Shown here: positions 23,253 to 34,746 of the stretch, in pieces
Position numbering within the stretch: the first letter of the stretch is position 1
How the letters are laid out: each line of letters starts with the position of its first letter
Assembly (NCBI GenBank): GCA_007922305.1
Contig: ML677366.1
Span: forward strand, 15,662,338-15,726,337
Direction: 5' to 3'
DNA from: Dermatemys mawii
Taxonomy: Eukaryota > Chordata > Testudines > Dermatemydidae
DNA: 64,000 nucleotides
Program-made: the position numbers and the translations under genes
Notes under the pieces: generated by a model
What the model was told of the DNA's origin: nothing
The model's database searches: none
The model's input: the letters and a program-made list of their open reading frames with translations, nothing else

Positions 23253-24518
23253 CTAAAAACAAAATTTAAAATATCTTTTATTAGAAAAGATAATCTTTAT
23301 GTATGTCCACACAAAATGTAAGTTACCTGCTTGTTCTGATATTATAGCGCATGGTCCATGAAAACTTTGTTTCTTTGTTATACTGTAGTACACAGAGCTA
23401 AGAAAATAATTCACAGTGAAAACTTAACTTGCCAAAGTAACCTTTTTTTGGTGAATTGTCCATGAGAAGCTTTTGAAATTATTACTTGAAATTATTTGCA
23501 AATAATTCTTGGTCTGTAGATTGCTCACAAGCATTTTCTTGTGAGTATTTAATATTTAAAATTCAAACTGTATTTGTTAATTTTGATTGGGTACATGGAA
23601 CAGAATCTGTTCCATGACTGGTTATATGTATCACTTAGAATCAGGCTTTCAGTATGAATATTTGCATGTACAAGTTCAAAATTTGCATTTTACAAATAGT
23701 TTCTAAAATTAACTTAAAATTAACCATTTCTTCAAGCAAGTTCTTCTGGTAAATGCCTTTGTTAAAAGAGCTGCTGAAGATGGACATAAAATGGAAATAA
23801 TCATAGCTGAATCCAAATCAATTTTATCTGAGTGAATATTCAGGGAAATGTTTCTGAAATATTTATTAAGATTAAAGAGTATACACCATACCAATCCTCT
23901 TGAAAAAACATAGTAAATTCAAAAGGTATTGCAATTTGTAACATGAAAGTAAAAAGCACAGTTCCTCTTGTTAAAATATTGTGTCATCTATTGTTAAAGC
24001 ACATTCACATGCCTGCCTTTTCACAGATAATACAGCTATGGTTCCAATACAAGTGCAATAAAAGCAATGTACCAATATTGGGGAGGAAGAGAGAGAGAAA
24101 TGGACCAGGTTGTAAAATAAAGTGATGCTAATGTTAGGGTTTCAAAGTACATGTTTTGTTTTCTGTGCAGGACTCACTTGTCAGATAAAACTTGCATATA
24201 ACCTGCCTACATCTCCACAGAATATCTTTTCTTTGACGGATAAAGTAAACTTACTAGACATAGCAAAATAAAGGAGCCAAGACTTGTTACACATTGTCTG
24301 AAGCTAACATTAACTAAACCTTTGGGGCTCTTCCTACAGGCCTGTGTACAGCACCTAGAACAACAGACCCTAATGCTGATTAAAGCTTCCAAGTATCACC
24401 ACAAAACAAATAATATTAACTACTGTAATATGAAGAAATAGCTACAAAGATTTCCAACAGTAAGACTACGACCAAGCATGAAGGTCAGAACATAAATTTG
24501 AAGATTGCGGTAGATTAC
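23253..24518 (-). other. ADAMTSL3: ADAMTSL3 intron
   Basis: Intron of 1.27 kb, AT-rich. A MIR- or CR1-like remnant near 24320-24400 (CAGCACCTAGAACAACAGAC) may be an old repeat. Nothing else was recognised. Confidence 0.7.
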
Positions 24519-24723
24519 CTGTCCCCATGACTGAATTATCCACTCTGTACATGAATGAACTGTGCACGATTTCTTTCCCAGTGGTCTATCCTTGTCGACA
24601 CAGGCATCTGGTGACAACATCAATGTAGTGCCATTTGCTTTTGCTTGTTGACAAGTTACTTGTCGTTGGCGAAATCCATTACCACAAGAAGCAGAGCACT
24701 TAGACCATGGACTAGTTATCCAT
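24519..24723 (-). CDS. ADAMTSL3: ADAMTSL3 exon, TSR
   Basis: This 205-bp exon, phases 2 to 0, has acceptor CTTACATCCTCAG and donor GGGGACAG|GTAATC. It encodes a full TSR: WITSPWSKCSASCGNGFRQR, then QVTCQQAKANGTTLMLSPDA and KKSCTVHSC. The following TEWIIQSWGQ opens the next repeat. CSASCG is an intact POFUT2-type motif, WSKC a possible C-mannosylation site and NGT an N-glycosylation sequon. Confidence 0.93.
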
Positions 24724-25060
24724 CTGAGGATGTAAGATAAACTGACAGTAAATAGGAAAGTAATGCAAACACAATAGTATATCACAGCAAATTCTCAAAA
24801 TGAGAACCACAGAAACTTACTATCATAGCTGCAAGTTATAGATGTTTGCCTAAAGTCAGCTTCTTAACATGAGAAAAATATGAGCCAGTATTATGACCTC
24901 CTAAGCAATGTTTCTTCTGAGCCAGGACTGATAGGGATGATTTTCAGAAGACATCCTTTTAAGAAAATATGCCATACAGAAGTTATGGACTCTACACAGA
25001 AACTATTGGGTGAATTTCTTTTGCCAGTGTTATCCTGGAGGTCAGGCAACATGATTACTC

Positions 25061-25362
25061 TTAGCCCTGGCCTACAAAGTCAGGGGGAAGGAGATCGAGC
25101 TAAGATATGCAACTTCAGCTACAAGACTAACATAGCTGAAGTCACATACTTAGATCCACTTACTGAGGCGTCTCAAGGCGGTAAGTCAATTGCTGCCATT
25201 TCCCCATTGATTCCGCCTGCACCTGTCATTGTAGTGGAGTAAAGGTGTCGACAGGAGAGCGACCAGGGATCGATTTATCGCATCTAGACTAGAGGCGATA
25301 AATCAACCCCTGATGGTTCAATTGCTACCCGCTGATCCGGCAGGTAGTGTACACATACCCTT
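25061..25362. mobile_element. MITE-like DNA element
   Basis: The element starts AGCCCTGGCCTACAAAGTCA and ends GGTAGTGTACACATACCCTT. The interior contains GAGATCGAGCTAAGATATGC, GGGATCGATTTATCGCATCT and its inverted partner AGAGGCGATAAATCAACCCC, forming a stem. It is related by its end to the elements at 37568 and 39083 (GGGTATGTCTACAC-like ends). No transposase is present. Confidence 0.55.
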
Positions 25363-25363
25363 A

Positions 25364-25583
25364 GACTCATAGACTTTAAGGTTAGAAGGGACCATCATGA
25401 TCATCTAATCTGACCTCCTGCACATTGCAGGCCACAGAATCTCATCCACCCACCCCTGTGATAGACCCCTAACCTCTGGCAGAGTTACTTAAGTCCTCAA
25501 ATCATGGTTTAAAGACTTCAAGTCACAGAGAATCCACTATTGATCATAATGGTCCCTTCTGGCTTTAAAAATCTATGAATCTT
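25364..25583. repeat. Inverted pair of CR1/SINE-type 3' ends
   Basis: The left arm GACTCATAGACTTTAAGGTT, then AGAAGGGACCATCATGATCA, is mirrored by the right arm TGATCATAATGGTCCCTTCT, then GGCTTTAAAAATCTATGAATC. The interior (CATCTAATCTGACCTCCTGC) resembles the 3' end of CR1-related retroposons in antisense. Confidence 0.6.
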
Positions 25584-26043
25584 TCATGGCTTATATTATA
25601 AGATGACATGTAGTGACCCAAATGTAATTAATGTAACAGGTGTCACAGGGTCAACAAAATTTGCTAGGCAAGGAGCTTGTTATATAAAGGACTGACCTGA
25701 ACATTTTTCTATCGATGATATGTTGAATAAATTAGTGTTTATCTGAACAGCTAGGAACAACAGGCACAAGAGAAGAAGCAAGAGGTGGTTCAATTTATTC
25801 TATTTAATATTTTTCTAAATCCAATCTAAAAATAGGGATTGGGAAATTACTTGTAGCATAATTGTGAAAATAGGAGGGACATGCTATTCTAATCAGCAAT
25901 TATCTAGTTCCCTTGTGGCCAAGTAGTTTGTCTACTCAGGATGGATTACTGTTTTTAAAAATGGGACACCTGTTCTTTAATTCCTCTCAGGTTTTCTTTC
26001 AAGTACTATACACATTTACAATATTTGTACAATAGGTCAGTAA

Positions 26044-26150
26044 GGCCTCAGTTCATCAAGTATTTAGTGTGTGCTAAGCATGCGCTGAAGTCCCAGCATG
26101 AGCTTAAAAATAAGCATATGCTGAAATGCTTTGCTGAATTGGTACCTATA
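26044..26150. repeat. Palindromic MITE-like repeat (GCACTTAAGCATATGC type)
   Basis: CAGTTCATCAAGTATTTAGT with GCTAAGCATGCGCTGAAGTC on the left faces AATAAGCATATGCTGAAATG with CTTTGCTGAATTGG on the right. Related copies are near 21890, 39602 and 46043. Confidence 0.5.
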
Positions 26151-27657
26151 ACTTTGACTTTATATTTAAATTCCATATACTTCTATGAATCATCCTGCAA
26201 GTGGTCCAGTGGGTTAACAGCAGTGTATAGGCCACTTACGTGGGGAATGGAGTTGGATGTTCAAATGTTTTCTACTTCCGTTCCCTGGTCAGTGACCAAA
26301 TTGCAGGCAATAGGAAAAGGAAGAGTTTGTGCCAGTCACTAGCAGCTCCTGTTAGACCCATTTCTTAGGGATCAAGAGCCCTCTTTATGTAAGAGACACA
26401 GGGCTCTTTTATAAAAGGAAATGTTTTTATTAAGGAAATATAATCAAATATTTTCATTCTTTTCTAATACAAAATACCAACATAAATATAGAAAAATTTA
26501 AGTACGGTAGATATGGAAACAAACATTTCAATTTATGCAAACAAATGCAAAATTCTAATTTACGTATGAATATTAATAGACATAGTCTAAACTTCTAATA
26601 ATGCAAAATACTGTTTTACTTGTATTGTGTAAGTTAAAGCACTTCAGTGAATATTTTAGGTCAGAGAGCATGTAGATATTAGTATATTTTGTCATATGAA
26701 TTAACTGTAAGAGTTTTGATGTAATTGCTCTTGGACCAGTTTAATAAAGTTTGCCAAGTTGTGTGCCAGAGTTCATTATGTGTTTGAAATTCTCCTCAGA
26801 GGTGCATTAGTGCTCCAAGTATTTACATTACTCTCTCTTTCTTTCTTTCACCTGAATCGACTGGCCTGGTTTTAGAAGAAAGCCTGCAGTGGAGTCCATG
26901 CTTCTCAAACTCCTTCAGGTTATTGTTTCTATTTTAGTATTTTTTCCATTGGCAGGAAATTCATTTGTTATGGGATGGCTGGAGTTCAGACTCACAATTT
27001 AGAGTGATCTGTTTTTTGGCTGCCAATATTGAAATATAAACACATTTCTTCTTATATTTATCTGTTGCTATGTTTTAGGTTTTTAAAATATATTTAGACT
27101 ACAAAGTTTAGAACATACTGGCAATTGTACTTCCACAGTGTCAGTTAAGGACTTAACACTTCCCTCCAACAATTTTCCAATGACCAGCAACTCCAACACG
27201 TGTGCATGAGTTTTCCCTCCCTCATAAATTTTACATTACTGGCAGTTAGGAGGTGCCCTTTCCTGACAGGAAATGCAGAGTGCTTGTACTCATGTGGTGG
27301 CAAGTGTTCCTGCTGTAGGCTGGGAACAGAACTTTGACAGGGAGGAAAGTTCCTCACAAGCAGTAGGAAGTGAATGGTAAAACTGGAGCTGAGTTCTTGG
27401 CTGTTCTAGCTAAAGCTTTTGGTGTCTGCATCACGTACACAGCATGCTCTCCCGAAAGCAGTCCCCAGAGCCATTTTAGCTGACCTAGCCAGAAGGCCAA
27501 CAAGATTGGAGAGGAACTGCATGCCAGAAAGGGAGCTACAACACAGTCTGAGAGGCTGAGATACTATGGTCGTAGGTCCTATAGGAACACGATATGTAGA
27601 TCAGACAGATAAGCAGTTACAGGGAATACATATTCCCCCTCTGCATCAACCCTGTTC

Positions 27658-27898
27658 TGTTAGCCCACTGGCTGTCAAACTTACTTGTCAGCGACTCCTT
27701 TTTGCAAATTTGATTGGTCTCGCGACCCACGTATGTCTGCCGAAATGCTGCTGAATTGAACTCCTCCACTTTCGGCGGCATTTCGGCGGACAGCATGTCC
27801 GTGGAAATGCTGCCGAAAGCAGAGGAGTTCAATTCGGGGAGTTTCTGGCATTGACGCGTACGGTCACGACCCCCATTTTGAGAACCTCTGTGCTAGCC
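27658..27898. mobile_element. Short hAT-type MITE with internal hairpin
   Basis: A 225-bp element (27666-27890) has ends CACTGGCTGTCAAAC and TTTTGAGAACCTCTG. It is flanked by TGTTAGCC and TGCTAGCC, an 8-bp duplication with one mismatch. The centre is a long imperfect palindrome: GCTGAATTGAACTCCTCCAC pairs with AGAGGAGTTCAATTCGGG, with CGGCGGCATTTCGGCGGA at the loop. Confidence 0.8.
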
Positions 27899-28655
27899 AG
27901 TGTGTAACACTAGTCCATGACAAACTCCGCTGTCTAGCACCACTGTTGATGCTAAACACATTCTAACTTTGTCCTCTGCAAGTGCAAACACCAAGCCTCT
28001 GGCTGCTGTGTAAGTGCACAAGGAAGAGAAAGAACATTTTGCACCTCTCTCTTCCAAACACCTTGTGAACCCAAGCAGAGCTAGAAACAGTCTACTTCAT
28101 AGACCGGTTAGCCGGCCCTGGGGATGTCCCAACTCGTCTCAGAAACTGGAAGAAATTTTAGGAAGGTCTCAAGTCTATCTAGGACAGGATGCATGGCCAA
28201 ACAATATCTATATCTAAAAGTAATATGCAAGTATATCGATATTTCAGCTGTTTGATTTATTACCATTAACACTTCCTTAGCAAGTATGTTTTACAAGGCT
28301 TTTGCATCTAATCCACAAATATAAACTGTTCCACCTTGAAAGTCAACTTTGGTGTTAAAAATGACTTCAGGATGACTGCTCTGCTACATACTTTAAATTT
28401 AGAGCTCTGAACCATTCTGTTCCAATATCAAGTTGCTTAAAATTCTGACTGAATGCTGCACCATCTCTAGAAGAATTAGTAGTCCTGTAATTGCTGATGT
28501 CAGCTCTTCACATCTCCCTTACCCTAGAACTCATCACTACATAAAAGCTAGTATATTTCAGAGTCACAGTAGAACACATGGAATCAATTTCAGGAGGTCA
28601 TGAGCATATTTTAAAAGGAAGTATTAATACAGATTGAAACACAACAGGGATTTAC

Positions 28656-28839
28656 CTGGCAGGGCAGTCTTGTATGTTGCAGGACTGATAACTAACCACG
28701 GGCTTCCAATGGTCTTCACATAATGATTCATTCACTTTTTGTTCTTCGGAAGTCACACACTGCAGCCTTCTGAAGTAGGTTCCTGAATTCCCACAGGTAG
28801 CAGAGCAAGGACTCCACTCAGCATATTCCCATTTATAGT
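28656..28839 (-). CDS. ADAMTSL3: ADAMTSL3 exon, first TSR after the Ig domains
   Basis: This 184-bp exon, phases 1 to 2, encodes YKWEYAEWSPCSATCGNSGT, then YFRRLQCVTSEEQKVNESLC and SYQSCNIQDCPAR. It is one complete TSR with six Cys and the Trp pair. CSATCG is an intact O-fucose motif and NES an N-glycosylation sequon. Acceptor CTATTGACAG and donor GCCAG|GTAAAT. The join from the last Ig exon reads VKKE|DYKWEY. Confidence 0.93.
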
Positions 28840-30847
28840 CTGTCAATAGGAGAAGAAATACAAATGAAAATTAGTGAAACCATTATAGATATTGATTGTG
28901 TCGCAAATGTATTTGTGATACAGCAGTTTCTGTAAGACAGAAGCTACCATGGCTCATTGTGGAAAAAATCTTAGTTCTTGTCTGACATGTAAGGTCAAAT
29001 TCTGCTCTCAAGTATGCCCATAAACCACACAAGGAAATCAATAGGATCAGGGTGTGTGCAGAAGGACAGAATATGCTCACAGTAGGAACCGATGAACCTC
29101 TTTAAAGGCTTTCATAGCATTCTTTATACAAAAGGAAACTGTAAATAATGCTCGCCATGTTTCTTGCTGTTCTGTAAAGAGCCTATTCTGTATAGATCTT
29201 ATCATTACTCCAGACCCTTGCATAATTTCAAGATTTAAGAGACTCTTGCCTGGTATAAACTATAGAAAATGCACCTAATGCATAAATAATTAGGCACTGA
29301 AACATTTGGCAAGATGAAAAAGGATTTCTTTTTTAAAAAAGAACCCACTAAATTAAAGACTGGTCACCTCCAACAATTATAGCCCTTATATTTGGTCACA
29401 ATTCCAAATGACTTCCTTACCACACACATACCCCTTTTTTTGACACTTGGTAAAAGATGAAGTTCTATGCAATGCTGACAGATTTTTATGTGATTACAGA
29501 AGGAGTCAGATTTTTCTGTAATAACCAAGAATAATTGATAGCTACCAGCTGTGTCCACAGCCTCAATCCTAAAGCACATACTAAATTCTTTAACATTGTT
29601 TTTCATGGTTTCCTAATTACTTCTGGGTTTCTTAAAATAATACCAAAAGGGCTTTTTTTCAAAGCAGAAATGGTTAAATTTACTGGCTGCAACAGTGATG
29701 GAGAAACTGTACTGTTTGTTTAATTATGGTGCCACTGTGCAGTAGTGCCCTCAGTATGCCTATGGTACAAAAACCACCAAAGAAGTCCTCGCTTTTCAAA
29801 AAAGCTTTGGATATATAAAGGATGATCCATTTACATGTGCTGTTCTCAAAATCAAAGCTCATGGTTGGGAAAAAAAATCCCGAGTGAAAATACAGATCAA
29901 TATTAATATGAAATGTATTGGTGAACAAACAAAATGTAGGCAGACAAAAGATGCCAGATGCCATATACTTAACTAGATATATATGGAGAATTCCACTAGC
30001 TTTAATAACATATATGCTCATGAAGTGAGGGCAAGATATGACCCTCACATGTAATGTTTTCTAATAGTTTTAATAAATTAATACTTAGTTTTACTTTTAA
30101 TTTCAAATTGGTCATCAATAGGCCATATTTTGACCATGGATACATTTCTAGTAAAATTTACTACATTGTAGTAATCAGATAACTCTGTCTCTGATCCTGC
30201 AAGCCCTTACGTACTAAAGTAGTCCTCGTTCACATACAGTATAGTGGCAGTCATTGGACTACTCAGGCTTATCGAAGTCAAGGATTGCAGGATCACACAT
30301 AATATCTTCGGTTGATCTTTTGTCCACAAACAGTAAGCCAAATCATATTGATATCTGTAAATATGAGCAAGGCCCTTTATTTTTGATTTTTATGTTGTTT
30401 AAAATTCCTCAGGGATTTATCAGTGTTTATAATAAAAATTTAAAAACAGGTGAAAATCAGTACCAAAAATTAACTTCACAGTTTTCTGCAGAAATATCAG
30501 AAATAAATATTAGGGGACAGGAAGACAACAAAACAGCAACAAATGTAGAAAAGTAAGAATACTTCCAGCCCAGCTCTCCACTCCGGAATGAGAGATGGCT
30601 CCTTGCTAACCTTTATGGATCCCAGGGATCCTCAGAGCCAGCTCCCCACCCAAGAGGGAGAGATGGCAGCTTGGAAACTGGGTGTATCCAGGGATCTCCA
30701 GACTTGGCTCCCCACTCCAGAGCGCTTACAGAACTGGGGGCTTAATATTTTATATGTAAAAATAAGCAACAGAGCAATAAAATTCTCAAAACATGAGGGA
30801 GAAATATTAGTAAAGGGTAAGAATTTGTCATAGAATTTTCAACAAAC
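28840..30847 (-). other. ADAMTSL3: ADAMTSL3 intron
   Basis: Intron of 2.0 kb, AT-rich. A short GTCAAATTCTGCTCTCA-type repeat fragment lies near 28993. The stretch 30560-30730 (GCTCCCCACCCAAGAGG-like words twice) may be a degraded tandem repeat. No other feature was seen. Confidence 0.7.
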
Positions 30848-31060
30848 CTTCCTTCTTGACATTTACCCAAACAGACAATGGCTTTATATTTGTTGAAGTC
30901 CGACATCTGTATTGTCCAGCAAATTGCCCAGACAGAGTGTTCACCTCTAGGATACGTCCCCCAACCAGGGCTCTATATACCAAGTCTTTAACTTCCTCAA
31001 TAGGATGATTTCTGAAGAACCAACGAATCATGTTTCTGTGATTAAGATGCACTGGACAAC
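30848..31060 (-). CDS. ADAMTSL3: ADAMTSL3 exon, second half of the fourth Ig-like domain
   Basis: This 213-bp exon, phases 1 to 1, encodes CPVHLNHRNMIRWFFRNHPI, then EEVKDLVYRALVGGRILEVN and GQFAGQYRCRTSTNIKPLSV. The C...W...G-x-Y-x-C spacing is that of an Ig C2-type fold. It joins upstream as LLRIG|CPV, splitting the Gly codon. Sites are GATTTCTAG| and GGAAG|GTTTG; the donor is weak, but phase and homology to the next exon support it. Confidence 0.88.
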
Positions 31061-32395
31061 CTAGAAATCAATGGCATTTTAGTATTTTTTTCTAAGCTTA
31101 CTGGATGTATTGTAATATCTGTGTTTTCTATTTGTGCACAGGTATGTGGAAGCTTCCCACAGTATAAGTAAAAAGAGGGGTATGTATTAATTTACAGAAG
31201 TCTGAGATAAGGCAAAACTAGTCTCAAGTGCTCCCAGGTGAGCTATCTTCCACTTGAGCTGAAGTGGAGGCTCTTTTATATATTTGCCACAATAATTTAC
31301 ATTCTCCCTCCACTTTAAGTGAGAGTTTACTATGTTCTGTATGAACCAAAGGTGAAATCCTGACCCCACTGAAGTCAATAGTAAAACTCCCATTGACTTT
31401 GACAGAATCAGGATTCACTCCAAGACTGTGAACTATTTTAAATATGGCTTAAATGTTGCTGCTTACCACTTTATAGAAACAGACAAGAATGGGAACAGAC
31501 ATATTAGTTTAGATAGAGAACTCAAAATCAAGTCTCCCATCCAAGTGGATCTCTCAGTTTTCCAGAGCAGCTCAAAGAGAAACTTCACTATTCAGTCTAG
31601 TGATGATTCATTTAGATAGACCCTGTGATACACTGAGTTACCATTTTTATACAGTTTTTGAAAAATTCCTTATATAAAAACTAGATTCCATCATTTCTTC
31701 CTTTCTCCCTCTTCAGTAAAAATCTGGGAGAGCAGATAGTATGTCTTGATGGCTAACAAATCACGGCTCTGATAAACCAAGGCAGAAGTAAAGATGAAGA
31801 CCCATAGGAAAACCAGAAGAACTCTTAATATTTGAACAGGAATGTGGTGAACCCCTCAGAATGACAAAATTTGGCTGAAAACAATAAATCAGTTCAGCAT
31901 GCAATCATGATATATCGGCACAGCTATATTTACATGCAGAAGCTACACTAAATAGCAAGATGGTTGTGAGCAACTAAGATCCAACAAAATAAAATTGCTT
32001 ATATGTCTGTAATATCTTCATTGTTTCTCCTCCAGTATTGATTCTATATTTTTAAATGTTAAAATAAGGCCTGAATTAATAGCACCTTTGTTTATCAGGT
32101 GGTACAATTTTAACAGCCGTTAATGATAATGTTCAAGAATTCACTATAGACCATAACACAGCACCATTGCTTTACAATGCACCACAGTTGGGGCAGTGTA
32201 GAGTGTGGTGCTAGGCAGAGTTTTGGGTCATCCTCTAGTTCCTGATTGCGGATGTTTCTCCAGAGATAAAAATAGATATTTCTAGGGGTTTAGTCTTTGC
32301 AGTTGGGGCCACCCTAATCATATCCTTTCCATTTTAATACAACTATTACTAACAAAACTTTTAATTCTAACAGGAATGATGCCAAGGCAACATAC
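31061..32395 (-). other. ADAMTSL3: ADAMTSL3 intron
   Basis: Intron of 1.3 kb. It holds a compact palindromic repeat at 31349-31413; the rest looks unique and AT-rich. Confidence 0.75.
31349..31413. repeat. Short palindromic repeat (GTGAAATCCTGACCCCAC type)
   Basis: GTGAAATCCTGACCCCACTG then AAGTCAATAG faces CCATTGACTTTGACAGAATC then AGGATTCAC. The stem core is the word CATTGACTT, which recurs in several other repeats of this window. Confidence 0.6.
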
Positions 32396-32515
32396 CTATC
32401 CTTAGCAGATCACCACGTATCACACTAATATTTGTACCAATTCCAGATGCCATCAAGACACGCTTCCTCCTGCTGCCTTTTGTTGATACAGTGTTAGTTT
32501 CTGGAAACACTTGTT
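32396..32515 (-). CDS. ADAMTSL3: ADAMTSL3 exon, linker and start of the fourth Ig-like domain
   Basis: This 120-bp exon, phases 1 to 1, encodes QVFPETNTVSTKGSRRKRVL, then MASGIGTNISVIRGDLLRI. The acceptor is ATTCTTTTCCAG and the donor GGATAG|GTATGT. The basic run RRKR fits a furin-type R-x-K/R-R cleavage consensus in a flexible linker before the Ig fold. Too short to stand out as an open frame, it was found by looking for the missing Ig start between flanking phase-1 exons. Confidence 0.88.
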
Positions 32516-33381
32516 CTGGAAAAGAATGCATTATGATATTTGATAAAAAGATATTTACAAGGATGGCTTTGAGGGTAGATATGGCTTAGTGGTATGAGCA
32601 TTGGTCTGCTTAAACCCAGGGTTGTAAGCTCAATCCTTGAGGGGACCATTTACAGATATAGGGCAGAAATCTGTCAGGGACAGTGGGACTGGTCCTGCTT
32701 TGAGCAAGGGGTTGGACTAGATGATCTCCAGAGGTCCCTTCCAACCCTGATATTCTATGAAATTGTCCAATGTTCTATTTATGAAATGGAAGAATTACAG
32801 TATTTTGGAATTCTTTAGGATCATCTTGTATATTAATGCACCGGAACACAAAAAAATCTCTTTCTTTTAGAGGTTTTTCAGAGTAACATTTGTAGCTGAC
32901 TCTCATTCAAAATGTCATCTTTTAACAAAACAATCCTGTTAACCCTCCACTGTAATAAAAGATTTATCAAAACTTTGGCCTTATTTATTTTCTCATGACA
33001 ATGTCATTTATCATTCCATTATCAGACATTCATATAAAGCAATCTTAAAAACCCTCTCATTGGAGTCAGGTCAACTCCTTGATTTAGTCTGATGGAAATA
33101 TGACAAATTTCTAAAATGATAAAAAGAAATCTCTTAAAAATCTGCTCTGCCTGGTAGAGGTTCCATTATATGGATGGAATTATATGCCTGTCACTATAGT
33201 AACTTTTTTCACACTAATGCCAGAATAACTGCCAAAAACATGATCAATCTGTCAATAACCAATGTCAATTAGAGGCTTAAATATTTCTCCAAACACATCC
33301 CTATCCAGTCTAAGAACAACACTTTATGACCAAAATGGTTTGTCATTGCTTATGAGTGATGAACTCTGATTTTACACTTAC
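32516..33381 (-). other. ADAMTSL3: ADAMTSL3 intron containing a SINE
   Basis: Intron of 866 bp. A tRNA-derived SINE at 32571-32760 lies about 55 bp upstream of the 3' splice site used at 32515. The rest is AT-rich and unremarkable. Confidence 0.8.
32571..32760 (+). mobile_element. tRNA-derived SINE with CR1-like 3' end
   Basis: The head has an A box (TGGCTTAGTGGTATGAGCAT) and a degenerate B box (GGTTGTAAGCTCAATCC). The body ends GGTCCTGCTTTGAGCAAGGG, then GTTGGACTAGATGATCTCCA and CCAACCCTGATATTCTATGA. The last part is the CR1-type 3' end with an ATTCTATGA tail unit, suggesting mobilisation by CR1. It matches the turtle tRNA-SINE layout as I recall it, and is inserted antisense to ADAMTSL3. 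Confidence 0.82.
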
Positions 33382-33564
33382 CGAATAAGCGAAGGACAGA
33401 TGTGGCTACTGCTTTTCCAAGAGCACTGGTTGCTGTACAAGTATATGTTCCTGCATTTTCAAATGACACATTCTGCAGAAATAAGGACCCATTTAAAAGC
33501 AAGAAAGAATTGTTTCGTAGGGATTCTTTCTCCTTAAGCCAAGTTACTTTTGGTTGGGGAACAC
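33382..33564 (-). CDS. ADAMTSL3: ADAMTSL3 exon, second half of the third Ig domain
   Basis: This 183-bp exon, phases 1 to 1, encodes GVPQPKVTWLKEKESLRNNS, then FLLLNGSLFLQNVSFENAGT and YTCTATSALGKAVATSVLRLF. It has the canonical Ig C2 pattern of W followed by A-G-T-Y-T-C. Sequons NNS, NGS and NVS are present. Acceptor GCCTTTTGCAG and donor TTCG|GTAAGTG are both strong. GVPQPxxTWLK is a well conserved ADAMTSL1/3 signature. Confidence 0.93.
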
Positions 33565-34506
33565 CTGCAAAAGGCAAACAATAAAAATGCTAATCACCTT
33601 ATATAAATCTTGGGTTTTATCTTTTGCACTGCTGCCCAGCTGAGTCCCTTGCATTCTAATGTCATTTTTCAGACAACACAATCTAAACCAGCAGCAGTTT
33701 TAGCAAAATAAGTATTTTTGCGTTCACAACAAAATGTCCTCTAACGGGTAGCTCTCATTTATAATACTCAGCTCTGGTAATACTTCAGTACAGAGCAGTG
33801 ATAAAAGGTTAAGCACTCTGTGGGAAGCTAACAGAATGGTTTTACAAATGACTGTCAATCCTCAGAAAGTAATATATTACAATTTAAGGGCCTAAGCTGT
33901 ATACCAATGTTCAAATGATTGATCCCACTGGATGACATGAAACTGCTCACATGAATAAGGACAACTCATGTAAAGGTTTGCAGGATCAGATCCTTATTTC
34001 GAATAGCATCCTTTACACAAATGACATCCCAGAACACATCACAGGATAACATAAAGTTACAAAATTCTTAAAACAAAAGCAGAGAAAGAGAGAGTAATTA
34101 GCAGGCACAGTATACACTGGGGGGAAATGTACACATATTTGCACATGAGATTTGAGAATTGATGGAGTTAATATATGCCAAGAATACAAGAAGGCTGTTC
34201 CATCTGACAGGAGCTGCAGAGATGACTTATATCAGCAGCACGTGAAGGGATAGAGAGGGGAACAATCTGACACAGAGCCTCAGTCATTAAAACTCTTATT
34301 TATTGTGCTGCAGAAGGCTAATTGTATTCTAGTTGCTTTTTAAGTAATATCCTACCATGTTTCCTATTATAACCATTAACTTCCAAGAATTCACTCTTGC
34401 CTGATACTTGACATCCCAAGTGTCAAACTATGAAGATTTTTTTCTTTTAAAGGAGTGGCGTTTGTCAATGAAACAGCATTATCATACTGGATGCTTCCTA
34501 AAGTTG

Positions 34507-34746
34507 CTCTTATCCAGGGCCGGCTCCAGGCACCAGCGCCCCAAGCATGTGCTTGGGGCGGCGAACATTGTGGGGTAGCGTGCTGTTTCTAATTGGGGTG
34601 GTGCTCCACTTATTTTGGCGGCAACTTCCTCTCAGCATCTTCGTCCGGCGGTGACGTTTCTGCGACAGGTCCATGACTTGGGGGTTTGGTTTTTTTTTCT
34701 GTCGCTTGGGGTGGCAAAAAAAGCTGGAGCTGGCCCTGCTCTTATC
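34507..34746. mobile_element. Short hAT-type MITE (CAGGGCCGGCTCC ends)
   Basis: The 224-bp element 34515-34738 begins CAGGGCCGGCTCCAG and ends GGAGCTGGCCCTG. It is flanked by perfect 8-bp duplications CTCTTATC (34507-34514 and 34739-34746). It is non-coding; a related, more diverged copy in the other orientation lies near 55410-55629. Confidence 0.88.

Larger units (their letters stand above)
24724..28655 (-). other. ADAMTSL3: ADAMTSL3 intron with several DNA repeats
   Basis: Intron of 3.9 kb. It holds a MITE-like element at about 25061-25362, an inverted CR1/SINE-end pair at 25364-25583, a palindromic repeat at 26044-26150 and a hairpin hAT element at 27658-27898. The remainder looks unique. 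Confidence 0.75.
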
